NCBI GenBank assembly: GCA_022865685.1
Contig: JALHUB010000009.1
Coordinates: forward strand, 1-6,337
Reading direction: 5' to 3'
Source of the DNA: Dehalococcoidia bacterium
Lineage (GTDB): Bacteria > Chloroflexota > Dehalococcoidia > DSTF01 > JALHUB01
Length of the DNA: 6,337 bases
This document shows positions 1 to 4,354 of the stretch, in pieces. The position numbers were made by a program, and so were the translations under genes. Numbering within the stretch: the stretch's first letter is position 1; each line of letters starts with the position of its first letter. A model generated the notes under the pieces. It searched no databases. It worked only from the letters and a program-made list of their open reading frames with translations, and was not told the DNA's origin.

Positions 1-53
1 GCACAGCCGTGCGCCCCTACTACAGGATGATTGCTTCGTCGCAGGGAGAAGAC

Positions 54-73
54 CTCAGGGTCCCAACCCTCAG
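54..73 (-). repeat. Degenerate copy A of the REP-like palindrome family
   Basis: This 20-base segment matches the core of the copies near 890 and 1610 at 16 of 20 positions. An inner AGGGT/ACCCT stem is kept, but the loop is changed to CCCA and one outer stem base is mismatched. The left flank AAGAC also recurs at the copy near 1446. It ends 12 bases before the TTG start of the methyltransferase. The conserved GTAAG foot seen in other copies is not present here, so it looks like a decayed or partial copy. The match could be partly chance because the shared words are short. Confidence 0.5.
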
Positions 74-85
74 GATTGGGCAACG

Positions 86-871
86 TTGACGGAACACCCA
101 CAACCCAACACCATCATCGAGGACGACTGCCTCGATGTCATGCCGGCGTGGCCGGACGCCTGCGTCGATCACTGCATTGCTGATCCGCCGTTCGGCATCT
201 CGTCGGGCAGCGGGCGACGCGGCAAGAAGGGGCTCGGTTGGGCATTCTCGTCGCACGTGACGATGCAGGAGACGTGGGACCGCTTCAGCCACGACGACTT
301 CTTCCAGTTCAACGTCCGCTGGCTCTCGGAGGTGTGCCGCGTCGTCAAGCCGAACGGCAACATCCTCGTCTTCGGCACGTTTCACAACATCTACCAGCTC
401 GGCTTCATCCTCCAGAGCGTGCTCAACCGGCGCATCCTGAACTCCATCGTCTGGTTCAAGCCAAACGCGCAGCCGAACATCACCGCTCGCACCCTTACCG
501 AGAGCACCGAGCAGATCATCTGGGCGGTGAACGACACGCCGGAGCGCGCTAAGAAGTGGACCTTCAACTACTGGGACGCGAAGGAGCTTGCCGGCGGCCG
601 CCAGATGCGCAACCTGTGGGAGTTCGGCGTCACGCCGAAGAGCGAGCGCGGGAACGGCAAGCATCCGTCGCAAAAGCCTCTGGCGCTCGTCGAGCGACTC
701 GTCCTCGTTGCGTCGAAGCCGGATGAGCTGCTGCTCGACCCCTTCGGCGGGACCGGTACTCTCGCCGTCGCCGCGCGAAAGCACGGACGCCGCTGGCTGT
801 TGATCGAGAGTGAGTCCGGGTACGTCGAAGTCGCGCGTCGTCGACTCGAAAGGGAGTCGGCCGAGCCCTGA
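86..871 (+). CDS. Orphan beta-class DNA methyltransferase (N6-adenine or N4-cytosine)
   Basis: The product (261 residues from this start) is a site-specific DNA methyltransferase of the N6_N4_Mtase family, transferring methyl from S-adenosylmethionine to an exocyclic amino group of DNA. The catalytic motif IV DPPF is at residues 33-36. A VVKPNGNILVFGT strand and an NSIVWFKPN segment follow. HPSQKP is at 193-198 and the AdoMet-binding motif I DPFGGTGT at 218-225. Motif IV preceding motif I is the beta-class order. The middle target-recognition part is short, typical of small methylases. The only in-frame start visible is TTG at 86, and no good Shine-Dalgarno precedes it. The frame is open back to position 2, so the gene could begin before the window, although family members usually start close to the NTIIEDDC segment at residues 8-15. 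No restriction endonuclease is visible next to it. Whether it methylates A or C cannot be told from the sequence. Confidence 0.9.
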   Translation: MTEHPQPNTIIEDDCLDVMPAWPDACVDHCIADPPFGISSGSGRRGKKGLGWAFSSHVTMQETWDRFSHDDFFQFNVRWLSEVCRVVKPNGNILVFGTFHNIYQLGFILQSVLNRRILNSIVWFKPNAQPNITARTLTESTEQIIWAVNDTPERAKKWTFNYWDAKELAGGRQMRNLWEFGVTPKSERGNGKHPSQKPLALVERLVLVASKPDELLLDPFGGTGTLAVAARKHGRRWLLIESESGYVEVARRRLERESAEP

Positions 872-882
872 ATGGGAGGAAC

Positions 883-910
883 AAGCTGAGGGTTGAAACC
901 CTCAGCTTAC
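883..910 (-). repeat. REP-like palindrome copy B, upstream of tnpA
   Basis: This is a near-ideal hairpin: 12-bp arms (AAGCTGAGGGTT at 883-894 and its exact complement at 897-908) separated by GA, followed by AC to complete CTTAC. On the minus strand it reads GTAAG then CTGAGGG. It lies 11 bases after the methyltransferase stop codon and 12 bases before the ATG of the transposase. As RNA it would form a strong stem in the transposase leader, directly after the SD-like GGGAGGA at 874-880. It could also be the left-end structure recognised by the transposase. Confidence 0.85.
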
Positions 911-922
911 CGGGAACAAATC

Positions 923-1315
923 ATGGTAGAAGTCAAGCGCATCTACCACGTGTGGTTCAGTACCAAGGGACGCAACCCAGTTCTTCAGGGCGAGATCGGG
1001 AGCGATGTCAGGCAGTCGTTAGCTCAGATCGCGAAGCGGAGGAACATTGGGTTGCTTGAATTCGAACTCAGCGTCGACCATGTTCACATGCTGTTAGAGC
1101 TCACTTCGGACGAGGGCCTGAGCTCGATTCTGCAACAGCTCAAAGGCGCATGCTCGCGCGAAATCCTACTCAAGTATCCCGAACTCAAGATGGACCTGGG
1201 ACACGAGGCATTCTGGCAGAAGGGATACGGTTTCCGACAAGTGCAGACGACTGAGGTTCGCGGCTTGGGGTTCTACGTGCGAACTCAGGCTAGCCGTCCT
1301 CTTCGGCGTGCGTAA
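923..1315 (+). CDS. tnpA: IS200/IS605-like HUH (Y1) transposase TnpA
   Basis: The product (130 residues) is a single-strand DNA transposase that acts as a dimer, recognises hairpins and joins itself to DNA through a tyrosine. The HUH metal-binding motif is H53-V54-H55 within SVDHVHMLLEL. The nucleophile is predicted to be Tyr118 in FYVRTQ. Gln122, four residues later, corresponds to the third metal ligand of IS200/IS605 TnpA, whereas RAYT proteins have Asn there. The length is in the normal range (about 130-155) and only 12 residues follow the tyrosine. ATG 923 is chosen because the protein then begins MVEVKRIYHVWFSTKG, typical of the family. An in-frame TTG at 893 lies inside palindrome B, with GGGAGGA 12 bases upstream of it, so a longer form is possible. 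The tail ASRPLRRA is not the usual family ending, and the stop codon lies inside palindrome C. Base composition is visibly less GC-rich than its neighbours, consistent with acquisition. Confidence 0.88.
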   Translation: MVEVKRIYHVWFSTKGRNPVLQGEIGSDVRQSLAQIAKRRNIGLLEFELSVDHVHMLLELTSDEGLSSILQQLKGACSREILLKYPELKMDLGHEAFWQKGYGFRQVQTTEVRGLGFYVRTQASRPLRRA

Positions 1316-1345
1316 GCTGCGCGTTTCAACCCGCTGTCTGCTTCC
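1312..1345 (+). repeat. REP-like palindrome copy C, overlapping the tnpA stop codon
   Basis: These 34 bases match copy E (1603-1636) at 29 positions, including the GTAAG foot, the GTTTCAACCC centre and the GTCTGC tail. The TAA stop of tnpA (1313-1315) is formed by the GTAAG foot. The stem is imperfect. One pair has changed from A-T to C-G, as in copy G, while two other positions are mismatched (T-T and C-C). It is in the opposite orientation to copy B on the other side of tnpA. Confidence 0.7.
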
Positions 1346-1444
1346 TTCTTACGGTGAGGTGGAACTCCCGCAACGGCTGGAAACGACCCATCAAAAGGCG
1401 GAAAGATTCGCAGCTTCGAGCCGGATCCGGGTGATTTGGAAAAT

Positions 1445-1473
1445 AAGACTGGGGGTTGAAACCCTCAGCTTAC
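1445..1473 (-). repeat. REP-like palindrome copy D
   Basis: On the minus strand this reads GTAAG, then a core CTGAGGGTTTCAACCCCCAG, then TCTT. It is identical to copies B and E in the core except for one base, which leaves a G-T wobble in the stem. The orientation is that of copy B. With copy E it brackets a 129-base spacer, so D plus E may form one paired (BIME-like) unit or the ends of a non-autonomous element. Confidence 0.8.
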
Positions 1474-1602
1474 GAAATTGAGTGCGATGATGACAGTTCC
1501 AGCCCTTGGACCGATTGCCCAAAGAGCCGCGCTCTCATCTGCGCCGGTTGAGCGAAGGAACGGACCTCGGTCCCGTTGCTGAACTGCCTAGTATGTAGTC
1601 CC

Positions 1603-1636
1603 GTAAGCTGAGGGTTTCAACCCTCAGTCTGCCTCC
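1603..1636 (+). repeat. REP-like palindrome copy E, 3' of mrp
   Basis: The copy starts with GTAAG and has the core CTGAGGGTTTCAACCCTCAG, a perfect 9-bp stem with TC at the centre, followed by TCTGCCTCC. It is the cleanest plus-orientation copy and lies 32 bases beyond the mrp stop codon. Transcripts of mrp would fold it as a stable stem, which could protect the 3' end or slow RNA polymerase. No U tract follows on the minus strand, so it is not called a terminator. Confidence 0.85.
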
Positions 1637-1668
1637 ACCAATCGAGCGGTGGCCCTGCGCCCTTCGGC

Positions 1669-2742
1669 CTAGCTCTTCGACTCCTCCGCGTATTGCGCGA
1701 CACTGCAGCGAGCAGCGACCTTCTCCGCAAGCTCCCGGAATACCTTTGCCGCCGGCGAATCGGGCGCTGAATCGACGATGGGCTCGCCCCTGTCCGCGGC
1801 CATGCGCGTTTCGGTGTCGATCGGTATCTCGCCCAGGAACTCCAGCCCCAGCTCGTCGGCGATGGTCCGGCCGCCGCCGTGCCCGAAGATCTCCGTGCGC
1901 CCGCCGCAGTGCGAGCACACGAAATAGCTCATGTTCTCGATGACACCGAGGATCGGCGCGTCGACGCGACTGAACATCGTCACAGCCTTGCTGGCATCCT
2001 CCACCGACACCTCCTGCGGCGTCGTGACGATGAGCACGCCCGCCAGCGGCACCGCCTGCGCCACGGCCAGCGATGCGTCGCTCGTGCCCGGCGGCAGGTC
2101 GACCAGCAAGTAGTCGAGCTCGCCCCAGTCGAGCTGATGCAGCAGCTCCCGCAGCGCCTTGTCGATCATCGGGCCGCGCCAGATGACCGCCGCCGCCTTC
2201 GGCAGGATGAAGCCGAGCGAGCACACCTTGACGCCGTAGCGGTCGATGGGGACCAGCGGCTCGCCCGTCTCGCTGAGGAAGCCGGACGAGAAGCCCATCA
2301 TCAGGGGGACGTTCGGGCCCGTGACATCGGCGTCGAGCAAGCCGACGCGGGCGCCCGCCTTCGCCAGGGCGACCGCCAGGTTCACGGCCACCGTCGTCTT
2401 GCCCACGCCGCCCTTGTTGCTGGCGACGGCGATGATGTTGCGCACGCCCGGGATCGCCTGCGGGCCGCGCGGCCCGGCGAAGGCGCGCACCTCGGCGTCC
2501 ATCTCCACCTTCACAGACTTCACGCCGGGAACGGCCTTGAGCGCCTGTTGCACGTCGGCTTCGATAGCGCCGCGCAGGGGACACGCCGGCGTCGTGAGGA
2601 CGATTCGCAGCGAGACCTCGCCGTCCTTGATGCTGACGTCGCGCACCATGTTGAGCGAGACGAGGTCTCGTTTGAGCTCCGGGTCCTTCACCTGCCGCAG
2701 GGCCTCAAGTATCGCTTGCTCCGTGACCTGGTTGTCGGCCAT
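1669..2742 (-). CDS. mrp: Mrp/ApbC family Fe-S cluster carrier ATPase with N-terminal MIP18 domain
   Basis: The product is a 357-residue cytoplasmic P-loop ATPase of the Mrp/NBP35 family, which binds and hands over iron-sulfur clusters to apoproteins as a dimer. Residues 5-80 form a MIP18 (DUF59) domain, including TTPACPL at 50-56. The deviant Walker A SNKGGVGKTT is at 108-117, DADVTGPN at 137-144 and VDLPPGTSD at 214-222. The cluster-bridging CxxC is Cys276 and Cys279 (CSHCGG). The length is normal and all key residues are present. The start is ATG at 2740-2742, with GAAAGG ending eight bases upstream as ribosome binding site. The gene is transcribed alone, divergently from the small protein at 2913. 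It is followed by palindrome copy E. It has its own -10 box, so it is probably a single-gene unit. Identification of the family is firm; the client proteins are unknown. Confidence 0.96.
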   Translation of the reverse strand: MADNQVTEQAILEALRQVKDPELKRDLVSLNMVRDVSIKDGEVSLRIVLTTPACPLRGAIEADVQQALKAVPGVKSVKVEMDAEVRAFAGPRGPQAIPGVRNIIAVASNKGGVGKTTVAVNLAVALAKAGARVGLLDADVTGPNVPLMMGFSSGFLSETGEPLVPIDRYGVKVCSLGFILPKAAAVIWRGPMIDKALRELLHQLDWGELDYLLVDLPPGTSDASLAVAQAVPLAGVLIVTTPQEVSVEDASKAVTMFSRVDAPILGVIENMSYFVCSHCGGRTEIFGHGGGRTIADELGLEFLGEIPIDTETRMAADRGEPIVDSAPDSPAAKVFRELAEKVAARCSVAQYAEESKS

Positions 2743-2774
2743 TAGGCGTGCCTTTCATCGTGAGATTCACTTCA

Positions 2775-2803
2775 ATTATAGACTGGTTGGTCTTAGCCCG
2801 CAT
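2775..2803 (-). promoter_or_regulatory. Probable mrp promoter
   Basis: On the minus strand a perfect TATAAT -10 box lies at 2775-2780, 32 bases before the mrp start codon, giving a leader of about 25 bases. The -35 region 17 bases further upstream (2798-2803, ATGCGG) matches the consensus poorly. The promoter may therefore need an activator or rely mainly on the -10 element. Confidence 0.5.
2780..2793. promoter_or_regulatory. Possible operator: imperfect inverted repeat in the mrp promoter
   Basis: The half sites AGACT and GGTCT are separated by GGTT and match as an inverted repeat at four of five positions. They overlap the mrp -10 edge and fill the spacer between -10 and -35, where a bound repressor would block RNA polymerase. 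The layout is faintly like GACT-N4-AGTC sites of the Rrf2/IscR type that control Fe-S genes. That link is speculation, and a chance match is quite possible. Confidence 0.22.
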
Positions 2804-2810
2804 TCTGCAT

Positions 2811-2827
2811 TTAACAAGCAGTTAACA
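2811..2827. promoter_or_regulatory. Direct repeat TTAACA-N5-TTAACA between divergent promoters
   Basis: Two identical TTAACA hexamers start 11 bases apart, one helical turn. They lie between the mrp promoter and the promoter of the small protein gene. Tandem hexamers with this period are typical of winged-helix response regulators of the OmpR/PhoB/PhoP class. The site is about 30 bases upstream of the -35 box at 2857, a plausible activator position. No regulator gene is visible in the window. Confidence 0.3.
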
Positions 2828-2856
2828 CACTTCGTACAGTTTTTTCGTTAGATTGC

Positions 2857-2883
2857 TTGACAGGCACCCAAAGCCATGATAAT
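2857..2883 (+). promoter_or_regulatory. Promoter of the small C-HH-C-C protein gene
   Basis: A perfect TTGACA -35 is at 2857-2862. GATAAT (2878-2883) fits as -10 with a 15-base spacer; TAATCT (2880-2885) would give 17 bases but matches less well. Transcription would begin near 2890, a few bases before the ribosome binding site at 2899, so the leader is very short. Confidence 0.6.
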
Positions 2884-2898
2884 CTATCGTGATGCCTG

Positions 2899-2907
2899 AG
2901 GAGGTGA
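2899..2907 (+). promoter_or_regulatory. Strong ribosome binding site that fixes the start at 2913
   Basis: AGGAGGTGA is fully complementary to the usual 16S rRNA tail. It lies five bases before ATG 2913 but downstream of the in-frame GTG 2889 and ATG 2892, so those upstream codons are unlikely to be used. Confidence 0.75.
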
Positions 2908-2912
2908 AGGCA

Positions 2913-3230
2913 ATGAGAAGGGGAACAGCAACTAGGGATAGATATCCGCATGCTCCGGTGGAGCAGGAGAAGCCGCAGATAATCGGCGGCGATCCGGAGT
3001 GCGTGCACCACTGGGTGATCGATAGTCCTGCCGGCAGCGTGAGCGCAGGGCTTTGCAGGATTTGCGGCGCGCGCCGCACTTTCGCCAACTACGTGTCCGA
3101 TTTCATCTACGAGGGTGATTCCGCTGACACTCTGCCCCAGGCAGGCCGGAAGAAGCCTGTCACCGAACTCGTAAGGTCGGGCGCTGGGGAGAGCGAGGAA
3201 TCGTCTCCGGGGACGGAAGGCGACTACTAG
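2913..3230 (+). CDS. Small putative zinc-binding protein, function unknown
   Basis: The 105-residue product has a central segment of about 35 residues with Cys30, His32 and His33 (CVHHW), then Cys48 and Cys51 (GLCRICGARRTF). This C-x-HH plus CxxC set is likely to hold one metal ion, most probably zinc. The tryptophan after the histidines and the GARRTFANY stretch after the CxxC pair suggest a folded mini-domain. Both ends are low in hydrophobic residues: the N-terminus is basic and the C-terminus is Ser/Glu/Gly-rich, probably disordered. There is no signal peptide or membrane segment. From memory, similar short conserved hypotheticals occur in Chloroflexota and other high-GC bacteria, but no function is known to me. 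It has its own promoter and a strong ribosome binding site and is followed by a terminator-like hairpin, so it is an independent transcript expected to be well translated. Confidence 0.78.
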   Translation: MRRGTATRDRYPHAPVEQEKPQIIGGDPECVHHWVIDSPAGSVSAGLCRICGARRTFANYVSDFIYEGDSADTLPQAGRKKPVTELVRSGAGESEESSPGTEGDY

Positions 3231-3251
3231 CGTTCCAATCGTGAGCACACT

Positions 3252-3281
3252 GAGGCGGTCCCAAAGCGGGCCGCCTCTTCG
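3252..3281 (+). terminator. Likely Rho-independent terminator after the small protein gene
   Basis: A 10-bp GC-rich stem with one G-T wobble (GAGGCGGTCC at 3252-3261 with GGGCCGCCTC at 3268-3277) closes a six-base loop. It is followed by TTCGTATAT, a weak T-rich tail. It starts 21 bases after the stop codon and precedes the pyrD promoter, so it would separate the two transcripts. The poor T tract limits certainty. Confidence 0.55.
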
Positions 3282-3313
3282 TATATGGCCCGGCCTGAAT
3301 CCAATTCTTCGCC

Positions 3314-3343
3314 TCGACAGGTCTGCGACACAGCAGATATAAT
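3314..3343 (+). promoter_or_regulatory. pyrD promoter
   Basis: TCGACA (3314-3319, five of six consensus bases) and a perfect TATAAT (3338-3343) are 18 bases apart. The leader before ATG 3371 would be about 20 bases, too short for a pyrimidine-sensing attenuator or riboswitch. The box context resembles that of the promoter at 2857, with ACAGG after the -35 and ATAATCT at the -10. Confidence 0.72.
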
Positions 3344-3370
3344 CTGCACGACCCGTTCCGGAGGAGAGAG

Positions 3371-4291
3371 ATGAACCTCGCCGTCGAGCTCGCCCCCCGA
3401 CGCAAACAGGGCCTCCTGCTGCAGAACCCGGTCATGACCGCTTCCGGCACGCTCAGCAACGGCCTGGAAGCGACGCGCATCTTCGACGTCAACCGGCTGG
3501 GCGCCATCGTCAGCAAGGGCACCACGCTGCGACCGCGCGCCGGCAACCCTCAGCCGCGCACCGCCGAGACGCCCTCCGGCATGCTCAACACTATCGGCCT
3601 GCAGAACGTCGGCGTCGAGGCGCTGGTCCGCGACGTCGCGCCCGTGTGGGCGACCTGGCGCGTGCCCGTAATCGTCAACATCGCCGGCGAGAGCGTCGAC
3701 GAGTTCGCCGCGCTAGCGTCGCGCCTGGATGGCGTGCCCGGCGTCAGCGGCATCGAGGTCAACGTTAGCTGCCCGAACGTGGCCGTCGGCGGCATGCTCT
3801 TCGGCCAGGACCCGAAGCAGGCTGCCGCCGTCACCAGCGCCGTCGTCCGCGCGACGACGCTGCCGGTCGTCATCAAGCTGACGCCGAACGTGACAGATAT
3901 CGTCGCCGTCGCCCGCGCCGTCGTCGAAGCCGGCGCCGACGCCATCTGCGTCATCAACACGCTGCAGGCGATGGCGATCGACATTCGGGCGCGCCGTCCC
4001 GTCCTCTCGACCGTCTTCGGCGGGCTGTCCGGCCCCGCGATCAAGCCGGTCGCGCTGAGGGCCGTCTACCAGGTGGCCGGCGCCGTCGACGTGCCGATAA
4101 TCGGATGCGGCGGCGTCAGCAGCGGCGAGGACGCGATCGAGTTCATAATGGCAGGCGCGACGGCCGTCCAGGTGGGGACCGCGACCTTCGCCAACCCGAA
4201 TGCGCCGCTCGACGTGCTCGACGGTATCGAGCGCTTCATGGTGGATGCCGGCGTGTCGGACGTGCGAGAGCTTGTGGGCGCGGCCCGATGA
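3371..4291 (+). CDS. pyrD: Dihydroorotate dehydrogenase, class 1B type catalytic subunit
   Basis: This 306-residue FMN enzyme oxidises dihydroorotate to orotate, the fourth step of de novo UMP synthesis, in the cytosol. Its (beta/alpha)8 barrel carries family signatures: MTASGT at 22-27, SKGTTLRPRAGNPQPR at 48-63, SGMLNTIGLQN at 69-79, NVSCPN at 131-136, IKLTPN at 168-173 and the FMN phosphate loop GCGGVSSGEDAIEFIMAGA at 245-263. The catalytic base is Cys134, the class 1 residue; class 2 enzymes use Ser and have an N-terminal membrane helix, absent here. Length and start fit the family. GGAGGA sits five bases before the ATG. Class 1B enzymes normally pair with PyrK (FAD and 2Fe-2S) to pass electrons to NAD+. 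No pyrK or other pyr gene lies in the window, so the partner must be elsewhere or absent. The gene is singly promoted and followed by two REP-like hairpins. Confidence 0.96.
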   Translation: MNLAVELAPRRKQGLLLQNPVMTASGTLSNGLEATRIFDVNRLGAIVSKGTTLRPRAGNPQPRTAETPSGMLNTIGLQNVGVEALVRDVAPVWATWRVPVIVNIAGESVDEFAALASRLDGVPGVSGIEVNVSCPNVAVGGMLFGQDPKQAAAVTSAVVRATTLPVVIKLTPNVTDIVAVARAVVEAGADAICVINTLQAMAIDIRARRPVLSTVFGGLSGPAIKPVALRAVYQVAGAVDVPIIGCGGVSSGEDAIEFIMAGATAVQVGTATFANPNAPLDVLDGIERFMVDAGVSDVRELVGAAR

Positions 4292-4294
4292 GAC

Positions 4295-4320
4295 GCCGAG
4301 GCTGGAAAGCCTCGGCTACA
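4295..4320 (-). repeat. REP-like palindrome copy F, directly after pyrD
   Basis: A perfect 9-bp stem (GCCGAGGCT at 4295-4303 with AGCCTCGGC at 4308-4316) has a GGAA loop and is followed by TACA. On the minus strand it reads TGTAG and then CCGAGGC, so a GTAG tetranucleotide lies at the hairpin foot, as in enterobacterial REP sequences. It starts four bases after the pyrD stop and would fold at the 3' end of the pyrD message. No T run follows. Confidence 0.8.
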
Positions 4321-4323
4321 TCT

Positions 4324-4347
4324 AAGGCTGCGGGATTCATCCCGCAG
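4324..4347 (+). repeat. REP-like palindrome copy G, inverted relative to F
   Basis: A perfect 9-bp stem (CTGCGGGAT at 4328-4336 with ATCCCGCAG at 4339-4347) encloses TC, the same central layout as copy E. It is preceded by AAGG rather than AAG. Only 11 bases separate its stem from that of copy F, and the two are in opposite orientation, the arrangement of a BIME. It ends seven bases before the tRNA -35 box. Confidence 0.8.
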
Positions 4348-4354
4348 AACAGTA

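Larger units (their letters stand above)
883..1345 (+). mobile_element. Candidate IS200-like, tnpA-only element bounded by inverted palindromes
   Basis: A single HUH transposase gene is bracketed by palindrome B on the left and palindrome C, in opposite orientation, on the right. This matches the compact plan of IS200-type elements (one tnpA, terminal stem-loops, no terminal inverted repeats of classic type, no target duplication) and also that of a RAYT gene flanked by REP sequences. No tnpB lies beside it. The exact ends cannot be fixed from one copy, because IS200/IS605 elements cleave at a short distance from the hairpin foot. The outer limits given are simply those of the palindromes. 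Confidence 0.45.
1316..1668. other. About 350 bases without a gene, between tnpA and mrp
   Basis: No convincing coding sequence is seen on either strand. The region holds palindrome copies C, D and E. Between D and E (1474-1602) there is one further small hairpin: AACGGACC at 1559-1566 pairs across a TC loop with GGTCC(C)GTT at 1569-1577, with one bulged C. The open plus-strand frame through 1316-1480 has no recognisable motif and runs through the palindromes, so it is not called. Both flanking genes end into this region, so it may collect convergent transcripts. Confidence 0.7.

Noticed and set aside
20..784. Long minus-strand open frame opposite the methyltransferase
   Set aside because: It is rich in Arg, Asp, Glu, Val and Leu, typical of the antisense of a GC-rich gene, with no motif. 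The plus-strand frame has full methyltransferase motifs.
1259..1480. Frameshifted continuation of tnpA past its stop
   Set aside because: The alternative plus-strand frame is open but contains no family-like tail, and the TnpA with its catalytic Tyr and Gln is already of normal length.
1339..1577. T-box or other riboswitch between tnpA and mrp
   Set aside because: A GGTGGAACTCCCGC stretch near 1358 loosely recalls a T-box core, but no specifier stem, antiterminator or downstream gene in the right orientation is present.
54..1636. CRISPR array
   Set aside because: The repeated units are palindromes in alternating orientation with irregular spacing (from about 100 to over 800 bases) and contain genes between them. 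There are no regular spacers and no cas genes.
1535..2584. Long minus-strand frame overlapping mrp (and plus-strand frame 1879-2745)
   Set aside because: Both are Arg/Gly/Ala- or His/Arg-rich shadows without domain motifs. The mrp frame carries the Walker and CxxC motifs.
2811..3248. Minus-strand frame opposite the small protein
   Set aside because: It has no motifs or ribosome binding site and runs through the divergent promoters. The plus-strand gene has a promoter, a strong RBS and the Cys/His set.
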